Source: Massilia soli
GTDB taxonomy: Bacteria; Pseudomonadota; Gammaproteobacteria; Burkholderiales; Burkholderiaceae_D
Assembly: GCF_016809835.1 (NCBI RefSeq)
Contig: NZ_JAFBIL020000006.1
Span: 310,001-374,000, forward strand
Reading direction: 5' to 3'
DNA length: 64,000 nt
Shown one piece after another: positions 34,951 to 43,606 of the stretch (positions within the stretch are counted from its first letter, which is position 1; the number at the start of each line of letters is the position of its first letter). The position numbers and the translations under genes are program-made. The notes beneath the pieces are model-generated. The model was given only the letters and a program-made list of their open reading frames with translations. It was not told where the DNA came from and made no database searches.

Positions 34951-35805
34951 ATGAACAAGCTGGCGCTGTATGTTCGGCTGGTCCGCCTGGACAAGCCGAT
35001 TGGTATCCTTTTGCTGCTGTGGCCTACCCTGTGGGCCTTGTGGATGGCCTCCGGCGGACGTCCCGACATCGGCATCGTCCTGATCTTCACGCTCGGCACC
35101 GTCCTGATGCGCTCGGCCGGCTGCGCCATCAACGACTACGCCGACCGCGACATCGATAAATTCGTCAAGCGCACCGCCGAACGGCCGCTCACGTCCGGCC
35201 GCCTCCAGAGCTGGGAAGCGCTGATGGTGGCCGGGGTGCTGGCGCTCGTGTCGTTCGTGCTGATCCTGCCGCTGAACACACTGACCAAGCAATTGTCGAT
35301 CGCGGCCGTGATCATCGCCGGCAGCTACCCGTACTTCAAGCGCTTCTTCGCGATCCCGCAGGCCTACCTGGGCATCGCCTTCGGCTTCGGCATTCCGATG
35401 GGCTTTGCCGCGGTAACCGGCGCGGTGCCGGCGGTAGCGTGGTGGCTGCTGGTGGCCAACGTGTTCTGGGCGGTTGCCTACGACACCGAATACGCGATGG
35501 TCGACCGCGACGACGACCTGAAAATAGGCATCCGCACCTCGGCCATCACCTTCGGGCGCTTCGATGTGGCCGCCGTGATGCTGTGCTACGGCGCGGCGCT
35601 GGCGATCATTCTCGTGTCCGGCTGGCATCTTGGGCTGCGCTACTGGTTTGTCGGCGGTATCGCCGTGGCGGCAGCAATTGCGCTCTACCACTACACCCTG
35701 ATCCGCGGACGCGACAGAATGGCGTGTTTTGCGGCTTTTCGTCACAACAATTGGTTGGGTGCGGCGGTTTTTGCTGGTGTCGCGTTAGACTACGCGTTAG
35801 GATAA
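34951..35805 (+). CDS. ubiA: 4-hydroxybenzoate octaprenyltransferase
   Basis: Joins the polyprenyl tail to 4-hydroxybenzoate in ubiquinone synthesis, in the inner membrane. The 284-residue protein has about eight to nine helices and both Asp-rich motifs, NDYADRDID and [17 protein letters not shown], which bind the Mg-prenyl diphosphate. ATG 34951 is 26 bases after the oxyR stop; the longer open frame upstream overlaps oxyR and is not real. The quinone supply connects to the oxidase genes elsewhere in the window. Confidence 0.96.
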   Translation: MNKLALYVRLVRLDKPIGILLLLWPTLWALWMASGGRPDIGIVLIFTLGTVLMRSAGCAINDYADRDIDKFVKRTAERPLTSGRLQSWEALMVAGVLALVSFVLILPLNTLTKQLSIAAVIIAGSYPYFKRFFAIPQAYLGIAFGFGIPMGFAAVTGAVPAVAWWLLVANVFWAVAYDTEYAMVDRDDDLKIGIRTSAITFGRFDVAAVMLCYGAALAIILVSGWHLGLRYWFVGGIAVAAAIALYHYTLIRGRDRMACFAAFRHNNWLGAAVFAGVALDYALG

Positions 35806-35903
35806 TGTTGTCCGAAAAGCACGGCAGGTGAGAGTTGCTCCAGCGCAAAGTATGCGGAGCTAACCTCCCTACAGTAGATCAATAATTTAAATGTGAGGAA
35901 CTC

Positions 35904-36224
35904 ATGATGCAACCAATTCCAACCAAAACCGGCGCTCGCGACCAACTGATGAATGACCTGAAAACCGTGATCCAGGATGCCGAAGCGTGGCTGCGCCACG
36001 GTGGAAACCTGACCGGCGATGAGTTCCACGCGGCCAAGGCCAAGTTCGAGCAGACGCTGATCAGTGCCAAGGCTGACTTGATCCACCTGCAGGAAACCGT
36101 GGTCGAGGGCACCAGGGAAGCGGCCAAGGCAACCGACGAATACGTGCATGAGAATCCATGGAAGTCGGTCTGCATCGGCGCCGGCGTCGGACTGCTGCTG
36201 GGCGTGCTGATCTCGCGCCGCTAA
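35904..36224 (+). CDS. DUF883 family protein (ElaB/YqjD-like)
   Basis: A 106-residue protein: helical soluble part (residues 10-80) rich in Ala, Lys and Glu, then a single C-terminal helix with glycine zipper (KSVCIGAGVGLLLGVLISRR). E. coli YqjD and ElaB of this family anchor in the inner membrane by the C-terminus and bind ribosomes in stationary phase. GAGGAA precedes the paired ATGs. First of a three-gene cluster with a holin-family and a YqjK-like protein, as in the E. coli yqjDEK operon. Confidence 0.9.
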   Translation: MMQPIPTKTGARDQLMNDLKTVIQDAEAWLRHGGNLTGDEFHAAKAKFEQTLISAKADLIHLQETVVEGTREAAKATDEYVHENPWKSVCIGAGVGLLLGVLISRR

Positions 36225-36230
36225 CCCGCC

Positions 36231-36608
36231 ATGGCGATCTTCGAATCGGTCGGGCGGCTGGGATCGACCCTGGTTGACATGTTGCACACGCGCCTGGAGC
36301 TGGCCGCGATCGAGGTCGAGGAAGAATCCCAGCGCATGCTGGGCTTCCTGCTGTTCGGCCTGCTTGCACTGGTCCTGTTCGGAGTCGCCTTCATCTTGCT
36401 GGCGTTTTTGGTGATCGTGATTTTCTGGGACACCCACCGCGTTGCGGCGGTGGCCGGCATGGCCGCGCTGTTCGGCGTTGCCGGCGCGATCATCGCAATG
36501 AAGGTCAAGTCAGGCTTCGCCAACAAGCCGCGGCTGCTGGCCAACACCATCGAAGAAATGCGCAAGGACATTGCATACGCGCGCATGGCGAGGGACGTCG
36601 ATGAATAA
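36231..36608 (+). CDS. Phage holin family / YqjE-like membrane protein
   Basis: A 125-residue protein with an amphipathic start (GRLGSTLVDMLHTRLELAAIEVEEE) and two hydrophobic hairpin helices (about 42-66 and 72-92), the Actinobacterial holin-3/YqjE family form. Despite the family name it is an ordinary chromosomal inner-membrane protein, not a phage gene. Six bases after the DUF883 gene; the stop overlaps the next start by eight bases. Confidence 0.88.
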   Translation: MAIFESVGRLGSTLVDMLHTRLELAAIEVEEESQRMLGFLLFGLLALVLFGVAFILLAFLVIVIFWDTHRVAAVAGMAALFGVAGAIIAMKVKSGFANKPRLLANTIEEMRKDIAYARMARDVDE

Positions 36609-36900
36609 GACATCAAAACATGCGCCGGCATCGCTGGCGGCGCGGCGCGAGGGGCTGGTGACGCTCTGCGCGCTGCAGCGGGTTTCCGCGACCGCCGAGA
36701 TTCGCGACATCATGGCGCCGGTGCACAACCTGCGCGCCAAGGTTGGCGGGAATTTTGCGATTCCGGTGTCGGCGATCGGACTGATTGGCGGACTGATTTT
36801 CGCGGCGCGCAGCGGACGCTTGCTGCCGATGCTGACCACCGGGTTGTCGCTGTGGCGGCTGGGGCGCAATTCGCTGGACGCCTGGCGCCAGCGGGGCTAG
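36601..36900 (+). CDS. YqjK-like small membrane protein
   Basis: A 99-residue protein beginning with MNKTSKHAPASLAARREGL at ATG 36601. It has a basic cytoplasmic part and a weakly hydrophobic stretch (about 52-68, FAIPVSAIGLIGGLIFAA). Third gene of the DUF883-holin cluster, overlapping its upstream neighbour by eight bases, and in the same place as yqjK in enterics. No function known. Ends four bases before a REP-like inverted repeat. Confidence 0.75.
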   Translation: MNKTSKHAPASLAARREGLVTLCALQRVSATAEIRDIMAPVHNLRAKVGGNFAIPVSAIGLIGGLIFAARSGRLLPMLTTGLSLWRLGRNSLDAWRQRG

Positions 36901-36903
36901 CAT

Positions 36904-36980
36904 GTCGTTCCCGCGCAGGCGGGAACCTATACGCCGCGTGCGTTTAGTTCAGCATAGGTTCCCGCCTGCGCGGGAACGAC
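36904..36980. repeat. REP-like perfect inverted repeat between the yqjK-like gene and proC
   Basis: Arms of 27 bases (36904-36930 and 36954-36980) are exact complements with a 23-base loop. The core GTTCCCGCGCAGGCGGGAAC is itself a near-palindrome and recurs near uvrD at 61011-61709. It lies between convergent genes, two bases from the proC stop, as extragenic palindromes usually do, and can act as a bidirectional terminator or mRNA stabiliser. Confidence 0.88.
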
Positions 36981-36981
36981 G

Positions 36982-37797
36982 TTAATTAGCGCCCATCTCC
37001 TCACCCAATTCGCGTCCACGAGCCGACGCCGCCTTCAGCGCCTTCACCACGGCCTCCTTCACGCCACTCTCCTCCATGCTGGTGATGGCTGCATACGTAG
37101 TCCCTCCCTTGGACGTCACGCGCTCACGCAGCACCTGCAAACTCTCAGGTGAACGCGCCGCAAGTTCCGCCGCGCCGGCAAAGGTGGCCAGCGCCAGCTC
37201 CCTGCCCTGCTCCGCGGTCAAGCCCAGTTCCACCGCCGCCTGCTGCATCGCTTCCAGAAAATAGAACACATACGCCGGACCGCTGCCCGACACCGCGGTC
37301 ACCGGATCGATCAATGCCTCGTCGTCGAGCCACACGGTCTGGCCGGCCGCCTTCATGATCGCGTCAGCAGCGGCCTTCTGCGCCTCGCTCACGCCATCCA
37401 TCGCCACCATGCCGGTGATGCCGCGCCCGATCAGCGCCGGGGTATTGGGCATCGTACGCACTACCGCGCGGTGCCCGCCCAGCCAGCGCGACAAGTCAGC
37501 GCCGCGAATCCCGGCCGCGATCGACAGCACCAGCGTACCGGCGCCGAGCTGCGGCTGCAGCAGGGCCGCCGCTTCGCGCATCTGCTGCGGCTTCACCGCC
37601 AGCACCACCACTTCCGACGCACGCACCTCATCGCCGATCTGCTGCGCTGCCGTGACGCCGTGCGCCTGCCGCAAGCGCTCAAGCGCTTCCGGATTCGGAT
37701 CGACCACGTGAATGTTCGCGCCGGGCGTGAACTTGCCGGCCAGGCCCGCGATCAGCGCGGAGGCCATATTGCCGCCACCGATAAATGCAATCTTCAT
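36982..37797 (-). CDS. proC: Pyrroline-5-carboxylate reductase
   Basis: Last step of proline synthesis, NAD(P)H reduction of pyrroline-5-carboxylate. The 271-residue enzyme begins with the Rossmann motif IAFIGGGNMASALI and contains VVRTMPNTPALIGRGITGM and the C-terminal SPESLQVLRERVTSKGGTT signature. Nine bases downstream of the YggS-family gene on the same strand, the usual Proteobacterial pair linking PLP homeostasis and proline synthesis. Confidence 0.96.
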   Translation of the reverse strand: MKIAFIGGGNMASALIAGLAGKFTPGANIHVVDPNPEALERLRQAHGVTAAQQIGDEVRASEVVVLAVKPQQMREAAALLQPQLGAGTLVLSIAAGIRGADLSRWLGGHRAVVRTMPNTPALIGRGITGMVAMDGVSEAQKAAADAIMKAAGQTVWLDDEALIDPVTAVSGSGPAYVFYFLEAMQQAAVELGLTAEQGRELALATFAGAAELAARSPESLQVLRERVTSKGGTTYAAITSMEESGVKEAVVKALKAASARGRELGEEMGAN

Positions 37798-37806
37798 GAC
37801 TTCCCC

Positions 37807-38508
37807 TTATTCGTAAGTGCGTGAGCCGAAGATGGCGCTGCCGACGCGCACGATGGTCGCGCCTTCGGCAATCGCGGCGGCCATGTCGGCCGACATGCCC
37901 ATCGACAGCGTATCGACCGCGAGGCCAGCGTCGCGCAGCTGCTCCAGCATCTCGCGCAGGCGCGCAAATGGCGCGCGCTGGCGCGCCGGATCTGCCTCGG
38001 GCTCGGGAATCGCCATCAAGCCGCGCAGGCGCAGGTTTGGCAACAGCGCCACCGCGCGCGCCAGCTCCGGCAGTTCGGCGGCGCTGATGCCGCTCTTGCT
38101 CGCCTCGCCGCTGATGTTCACCTGCAGGCAGATGTTCAGCGGCCCCATGCCGGCAGGCCGCTGCTCGGACAGTCGCTGCGCGATCTTCAAGCGATCGACC
38201 GTGTGGGCCCACGCGAAATTCTCCGAGATAGGCCGGGTTTTGTTGCTCTGGATTGGACCGATGAAATGCCACTCCACCTGCACATCCGGCGCCGCCGCAT
38301 GCACCGCCTGCTGTTTGTCGAGCGCTTCCTGCAGGTAGTTCTCGCCGAACGCGCGCTGGCCGCCGGCCATCGCTTCGAGCACCGCTTCAGGCGGGAAGGT
38401 CTTCGACACGGCAAGCAAAAGGATGTCGTCGCGCGCGCGGCCGCAGGCCTTCGCAGCAGCAACAATAGTGTGATCGACTGCTTGCAAGTTCTGGGCGATT
38501 GTGGACAT
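37807..38508 (-). CDS. YggS/PLPBP family pyridoxal phosphate homeostasis protein
   Basis: A 233-residue TIM-barrel protein that binds PLP without known enzyme activity and buffers free PLP. The PLP lysine is Lys36 in LLAVSKTFPP; other markers are FGENYLQEAL, WHFIGPIQSNKTR and the phosphate loop SMGMSADMAAAI. Start MSTIAQ at 38508 fits the family; 38514 and 38535 are in-frame alternatives with poor ribosome sites. Divergent from pilT as in many Gammaproteobacteria and Betaproteobacteria. Confidence 0.94.
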   Translation of the reverse strand: MSTIAQNLQAVDHTIVAAAKACGRARDDILLLAVSKTFPPEAVLEAMAGGQRAFGENYLQEALDKQQAVHAAAPDVQVEWHFIGPIQSNKTRPISENFAWAHTVDRLKIAQRLSEQRPAGMGPLNICLQVNISGEASKSGISAAELPELARAVALLPNLRLRGLMAIPEPEADPARQRAPFARLREMLEQLRDAGLAVDTLSMGMSADMAAAIAEGATIVRVGSAIFGSRTYE

Positions 38509-38598
38509 AATCATTTTCTTAGAGCAATCAAGCACTTAGGTAAATAAATGCTAACGGTGTTATCAGGCAGGCACCGATAACAGGCACAGGGATTATAA

Positions 38599-39642
38599 AT
38601 GGACATCTCCGAATTACTCGCATTCTCCGTCAAGAACAAGGCATCCGACCTGCACCTGTCGGCCGGCCTGCCGCCGATGATCCGCGTGCACGGCGACGTT
38701 CGCCGCATCAACCTGCCGCCGCTGGAGCACAAGGACGTGCACAGCATGATCTATGACATCATGAACGACGGCCAGCGCAAGCAGTACGAAGAAGTGCTCG
38801 AGGTCGACTTCTCGTTCGCGATTCCGGGCCTGGCGCGCTTTCGCGTCAACGCGTTCAACCAGGAGCGCGGCGCTTCCGCCGTGCTGCGGACGATTCCATC
38901 GAAGATCCTCAGCCTGCAAGACCTGAACGCGCCCAAGATTTTCGGCGAACTGGCGATGCGTCCGCGCGGCCTGGTGCTGGTCACCGGCCCGACCGGCTCG
39001 GGCAAATCGACGACCCTGGCGGCGATGGTCAACCACCTCAACGAAAACGAGTATGGCCACATCCTGACGATTGAAGACCCGATCGAGTTCGTGCACGAGT
39101 CGAAGAAATGCCTGATCAACCAGCGCGAAGTCGGCCCGCACACGCTTTCGTTCAACAACGCGCTGCGCTCGGCGCTGCGCGAAGACCCGGACTGCATCCT
39201 GGTCGGCGAACTGCGCGACCTCGAAACCATCCGCCTGGCCCTGTCGGCCGCGGAGACCGGCCACCTGGTGTTCGGCACGCTGCACACCTCGTCGGCCGCA
39301 AAAACCATCGACCGTATCGTCGACGTGTTCCCGGCGGATGAAAAAGAGATGGTGCGCGCGATGCTGTCCGAATCGCTGCAAGCGGTGGTATCGCAAACCC
39401 TGCTCAAGACGAAGGACGGCAATGGCCGCGTGGCCGCCCATGAAATCATGATCGGCACGCCGGCGATCCGCAACCTGATCCGCGAAGCGAAGATCGCCCA
39501 GATGTACTCGGCGATCCAGACCGGCAGCAACGTCGGCATGCAGACGCTGGACCAGAACCTGACCGACCTGGTGCGCCGTAACGTCATCTCGAGCGCCGCC
39601 GCGCGCTCCGCCGCCAAGATCCCGGATAACTTCCCCGGCTAA
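38599..39642 (+). CDS. pilT: Type IV pilus retraction ATPase PilT
   Basis: Powers pilus retraction for twitching motility and DNA uptake. The 347-residue protein has Walker A GPTGSGKST, Asp box (EDPIEFVHESKK), Walker B (ILVGELRD), His box (TGHLVFGTLHTSSA) and the PilT-specific AIRNLIRE, needed for retraction. Divergent from the yggS-type gene and 18 bases ahead of pilU. Confidence 0.97.
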   Translation: MDISELLAFSVKNKASDLHLSAGLPPMIRVHGDVRRINLPPLEHKDVHSMIYDIMNDGQRKQYEEVLEVDFSFAIPGLARFRVNAFNQERGASAVLRTIPSKILSLQDLNAPKIFGELAMRPRGLVLVTGPTGSGKSTTLAAMVNHLNENEYGHILTIEDPIEFVHESKKCLINQREVGPHTLSFNNALRSALREDPDCILVGELRDLETIRLALSAAETGHLVFGTLHTSSAAKTIDRIVDVFPADEKEMVRAMLSESLQAVVSQTLLKTKDGNGRVAAHEIMIGTPAIRNLIREAKIAQMYSAIQTGSNVGMQTLDQNLTDLVRRNVISSAAARSAAKIPDNFPG

Positions 39643-39660
39643 GAACATAAAGGACACGCG

Positions 39661-40797
39661 ATGGAACGCGACCAGGCTTCAAAATTCATGTTCGACCTGC
39701 TGCGCCTGATGACCAGCAAGGGCGGCTCCGACCTGTTCATCACGGCCGGCTTCCCGCCTGCGATGAAAATCGACGGCAAGATGACGCCGGTCTCCAGCCA
39801 GCCCTTGACCGCGTCGCACACTGCGGACCTCGCGCGCGCCATCATGAACGACAAGCAGACCGCCACGTTCGAGCTGTCGAAGGAATGCAATTTCGCGATC
39901 AGCCCGGGCGACCTGGGGCGCTTCCGCGTCTCGGCGTTCGTGCAGATGAGCTGCGTCGGCATGGTGCTGCGCACGATCACGACCACGATTCCGAAGCTCG
40001 AAGACCTCGATCTTCCGCCCGTCCTGTCGGACATCATCATGTCCAAGCGCGGCCTGGTGATCATGGTCGGCGCCACCGGCTCCGGCAAATCGACGACGAT
40101 GGCCGCGATGGTCGGCTACCGCAACGAGAACAGCTACGGCCACATCATCACCATCGAAGACCCGGTTGAATACGTCCACCCGCACAGGAACTGCGTGATC
40201 ACGCAACGCGAAGTGGGCGTCGACACCGACAGCTTCGAAGCGGCGCTCAAGAACTCGCTGCGCCAGGCGCCGGACGTGATCCAGATCGGCGAAATCCGCG
40301 ACCGCGAAACGATGGAACACGCGATCGCGTTTGCCGAAACCGGCCACCTGTGCCTGGCCACGCTGCACGCCAACAGCGCCAACCAGGCGCTCGACCGCAT
40401 CATCAACTTCTTCCCGGAAGAGCGCCGCCAGCAGCTGCTGATGGACCTGTCCCTGAACCTGAAGGGGCTCGTTTCGCAGCGGCTCGTTCCGCGCAAGGAA
40501 TCGAAGGGCCGCGTGGTCGCCGTCGAGATCATGCTCAACTCGCCGCTGATTTCGGACCTGATCTTCAAGGGCGACGTCCATGAGATCAAGGAAATCATGA
40601 AGAAGTCGCGCGAACTGGGGATGCAGACTTTCGACCAGGCGCTGTTCGACCTGCACGAGGCGGACAAGATCAGCTACGAAGACGCGCTGCGCAACGCCGA
40701 CTCGGTCAACGACCTGCGCCTGACCATCAAACTGCAAGGCAAAGACGCCAAGAACCGCGACCTGTCGGCGGGTACCGAGCACCTGGGCATCGTTTGA
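39661..40797 (+). CDS. pilU: PilT-dependent retraction ATPase PilU
   Basis: Accessory retraction motor that acts with PilT. The 378 residues carry Walker A GATGSGKST, Walker B (VIQIGEIRD) and His box (GHLCLATLHANSA); in place of AIRNLIRE it has LISDLIFKGD. Part of a pilT-pilU pair. Its stop overlaps the glutathione peroxidase start by four bases (TTGA). Confidence 0.95.
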   Translation: MERDQASKFMFDLLRLMTSKGGSDLFITAGFPPAMKIDGKMTPVSSQPLTASHTADLARAIMNDKQTATFELSKECNFAISPGDLGRFRVSAFVQMSCVGMVLRTITTTIPKLEDLDLPPVLSDIIMSKRGLVIMVGATGSGKSTTMAAMVGYRNENSYGHIITIEDPVEYVHPHRNCVITQREVGVDTDSFEAALKNSLRQAPDVIQIGEIRDRETMEHAIAFAETGHLCLATLHANSANQALDRIINFFPEERRQQLLMDLSLNLKGLVSQRLVPRKESKGRVVAVEIMLNSPLISDLIFKGDVHEIKEIMKKSRELGMQTFDQALFDLHEADKISYEDALRNADSVNDLRLTIKLQGKDAKNRDLSAGTEHLGIV

Positions 40798-41273
40798 ACG
40801 TCTACGATTTTCGCGCCACCGACATCCAGGGCCAGCCGCTCGCGCTGGAACAATACCGCGGCAAGGTGCTGCTGATCGTGAACACGGCCAGCGCATGCGT
40901 GTTCACGGCGCAGTACAAGGAGCTCGAGCAGGTGTACCAGCAGTTTCGGGACCAGGGCGTGGTGGTGCTTGGCTTCCCCTGCAATCAGTTCCGCCAGCAG
41001 GAGCGCGGCACCGAAGCGGAGATCGGCGCTTTCTGCGAACGCAATTTCGGCGTGACGTTCCCCATGTTTGCCAAGATCGACGTCAACGGCGCCGGCGCGC
41101 ATCCCCTGTTCAAGCATCTGAAGAAGGAGAAGCCGGGGCTGCTGGGGACGGGGCTGATCAAGTGGAACTTCACCAAGTTCTTGGTCGCCCGGGATGGCAG
41201 CGTGGTGGAGCGCTACAGCCCGACGACATCGCCGCGCGCGATTGCGGGCGACATCGAGAAACTGCTGGCGTGA
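40794..41273 (+). CDS. Glutathione peroxidase (thioredoxin-type)
   Basis: Reduces peroxides using a cysteine rather than selenocysteine. The 159 residues show the catalytic tetrad Cys35 (ASACVFT, usually SxCGFT), Gln65 (FPCNQF) and Trp124-Asn125 (KWNFTKF). The start is a TTG at 40794 overlapping the pilU TGA; no ATG is available and the family's N-terminus (YDFRATDIQG) starts here. Translational coupling to pilU is implied, although a functional link is not obvious. Confidence 0.92.
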   Translation: MNVYDFRATDIQGQPLALEQYRGKVLLIVNTASACVFTAQYKELEQVYQQFRDQGVVVLGFPCNQFRQQERGTEAEIGAFCERNFGVTFPMFAKIDVNGAGAHPLFKHLKKEKPGLLGTGLIKWNFTKFLVARDGSVVERYSPTTSPRAIAGDIEKLLA

Positions 41274-41310
41274 CCCGTACGGCGGACGGGCGAAGCGTCA
41301 TCCGCCGGAT

Positions 41311-42537
41311 TCACGCCGTCTTCAACGCCTGGTCGATCAACTCGATCCAGTGCGACACCGGCGTATCGGTGCCTGACTGAAGATGGGTCACGCAACCGAT
41401 GTTCGCCGACACAATCACTTCGGGCCGGGTGGCATGCAGGTTGGCCAGCTTCTTGTCCCGCAGTTCAGTGGCCAGCTCCGGCTGCAGCACCGAATAGGTG
41501 CCCGCCGAGCCGCAGCACAAATGATTATCAGCGCATAGCTTCACATCGACGCCGCAAGCGCGCAGCACCCCTTCCACCTTCCCCCTGATCTGCTGCCCAT
41601 GCTGCAAGGTGCATGGCGGATGGAACGCCACCCGCGGGCCGACCTTGCCGGCAAAGCGCGCAGTCAGCTCCGTTTCGAACTCCGGCAAAATCTCCGACAG
41701 GTCGCGCGTCATCTCCGAGATGCGTTTCGCCTTCGCCGCATACGCGCTGTCGTGCTCCAGCAAATGTCCATACTCCTTGACCGTCACCCCGCAGCCCGAT
41801 GCGGTCATGACGATAGCCTCAACCTGCTCGACCATCGGCCACCACGCGTCGATATTGCGGCGCATGTCGGCAAGGCCGCCCTCCTGGTCGTTCATGTGAT
41901 AGCGCACCGCGCCGCAGCAGCCGGCCTTCGGCGCCATGACCAGTTGGACGCCGACCGCATCGAGAACGCGCGCCGTGGCGCTGTTGATGTTCGGCGCCAT
42001 CGCGGGCTGCACGCAGCCTTCCAGCACCAGCATCTTGCGCGCGTGCGCGCGCGAGGGCCACTGTCCCGCGCTCTTGGTGCGCGGCAGCTTGTCCTGCAGC
42101 TTCGGCGACAGCAATGGGCGGAACAGCTGGCCAGCCCTGAATGCTGGCGTAAACAGCCATTTGCGCGGCAACGCTTCCTTGAGCACCGTGCGCTTGATGC
42201 GCTCGCCCAACGGACGCTGTACGCGGTCCTCCACCACCTTGCGGCCGATGTCGACCAGGCGGCCATACTTGACGCCCGACGGGCACGTGGTTTCGCAATT
42301 GCGGCAGGTAAGGCAGCGGTCCAGGTGGATCTGCGTCTTGCGCGTGACTTGCGCGCCTTCCAGCACTTGCTTCATCAGGTAGATGCGCCCGCGCGGGCCA
42401 TCGAGTTCGTCGCCGAGCAGCTGGTAGGTCGGGCAGGTGGCCGTACAGAAGCCGCAGTGGACGCAGGCGCGCAGGATCGCCTCGGCCTCGTCGCCTTCGC
42501 GCGTGCCTTTGATGAAATCGGCGAGATTGGTTTGCAT
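41311..42537 (-). CDS. glcF: Glycolate oxidase iron-sulfur subunit
   Basis: Passes electrons from the flavin subunits to the quinone pool. The 408-residue protein has two [4Fe-4S] motifs, Cys25-28-31-35 (CVHCGFCTATCP) and Cys75-78-81-85 (CLTCRNCETTCP), and two CCG domains (GCCGAVRYHM, LCCGSAGTYS). Start MQTNLA at 42537 is one base after the glcE stop. It ends the glcDEF operon. Confidence 0.96.
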   Translation of the reverse strand: MQTNLADFIKGTREGDEAEAILRACVHCGFCTATCPTYQLLGDELDGPRGRIYLMKQVLEGAQVTRKTQIHLDRCLTCRNCETTCPSGVKYGRLVDIGRKVVEDRVQRPLGERIKRTVLKEALPRKWLFTPAFRAGQLFRPLLSPKLQDKLPRTKSAGQWPSRAHARKMLVLEGCVQPAMAPNINSATARVLDAVGVQLVMAPKAGCCGAVRYHMNDQEGGLADMRRNIDAWWPMVEQVEAIVMTASGCGVTVKEYGHLLEHDSAYAAKAKRISEMTRDLSEILPEFETELTARFAGKVGPRVAFHPPCTLQHGQQIRGKVEGVLRACGVDVKLCADNHLCCGSAGTYSVLQPELATELRDKKLANLHATRPEVIVSANIGCVTHLQSGTDTPVSHWIELIDQALKTA

Positions 42538-42538
42538 G

Positions 42539-43606
42539 TCAGTACATCCGTCCTGGATTGAAGATGTTCGATGGGTCGAACGAAGCCTTGAGGCGCTGAT
42601 GGATCTTCGCCACCGCGGGCGCCAGCGGATGGAACACGCCCACCTCCTTGTCGCCGCCGCGGAACAGCGTGGCGTGGCCGCCAACGGCTGCTGCGGTGCG
42701 CCGGATGCGCTGCGCCATGTCGGCGTCGGCGTCGACCTTGAGCCAGCGCTGCGCGCCGCCCCACTCGATCAGCTGCTCGCCCTTCAGGATGATGGCGCCT
42801 GCGCTGGTCGGTACCGACAGGCGCCACAGGCTCTCGGTGTTGGTGAAGAACGGGTGCTGCTGCTCGCGCACGCGCGACCAGAAATCGTCCGCGCTGTCGG
42901 CCAGCTCGCCGCCCAGGTCACGCGCAGCCGCCTCCACCGCGGCCTCCGCGCCCGACAGGCGAACCGTCAGCACGCCGCCGTGCCAGCAGCTGGCAGAAAT
43001 CGGCAGCGGCAAACCGCCCCACTCGTTGAGCATGCGCAGCGCGTCGATCTCGCTGGTTTCAAAGCGCAGCGTGGTCTCGCGGATCGGCCGCGGCAGCACC
43101 TTGACCGACATCTCGAGCATCACGCCCAGCGTGCCAAGCGAGCCTGCCAGCAGGCGCGAGACATCGTAGCCGGCCACGTTCTTCATCACCTGCCCGCCAA
43201 ACGACAGCACCTGCCCGCTGCCATCGAGGAGTTTGGTGCCGAGTACAAAGTCGCGTGCAGCGCCGCTGGTAGCCCGGCGCGGACCGGACAGGCCGCTCGC
43301 GATGGCGCCGCCAAAGGTGGCGCCGTCGCCGAAATGCGGCGGCTCGAACGCCAGCATCTGCTTGCGTTCGGCCAGCGCCGCCTCGATCTCGGCGAGCGGC
43401 GTGCCGCAGCGCGCGGTGATGACCAGCTCAGTGGGCTCGTAGTCGATGATGCCGCTGTGGACCCGCGTGTCGAGCACCTGGCCGTCGATGCGCTGGCCAT
43501 ACCAGTCCTTGGTGCCGCCGCCACGGATGCGCAATACGCTGCCCGCCGCCGCCGCCGCCAGTACCTGCTCTCTTAATTGTTCGATCGACTGCACAGTGGT
43601 TCCCAT
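42539..43606 (-). CDS. glcE: Glycolate oxidase FAD-binding subunit GlcE
   Basis: FAD-binding partner of GlcD. The 355-residue PCMH-type protein has VLRIRGGGTKDWYG at the start and GDGATFGGAIASGLSGPRR in the FAD domain. ATG at 43606 overlaps the glcD stop by one base (TGATG), and the stop is one base from glcF, so the three subunits are translated as a coupled set for glycolate to glyoxylate oxidation. Confidence 0.95.
   Translation of the reverse strand: MGTTVQSIEQLREQVLAAAAAGSVLRIRGGGTKDWYGQRIDGQVLDTRVHSGIIDYEPTELVITARCGTPLAEIEAALAERKQMLAFEPPHFGDGATFGGAIASGLSGPRRATSGAARDFVLGTKLLDGSGQVLSFGGQVMKNVAGYDVSRLLAGSLGTLGVMLEMSVKVLPRPIRETTLRFETSEIDALRMLNEWGGLPLPISASCWHGGVLTVRLSGAEAAVEAAARDLGGELADSADDFWSRVREQQHPFFTNTESLWRLSVPTSAGAIILKGEQLIEWGGAQRWLKVDADADMAQRIRRTAAAVGGHATLFRGGDKEVGVFHPLAPAVAKIHQRLKASFDPSNIFNPGRMY

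Noticed and set aside
36231-36608. Phage holin gene as sign of a prophage
   Set aside because: The protein is YqjE-like and part of the common DUF883-YqjE-YqjK trio; no other phage gene is near.
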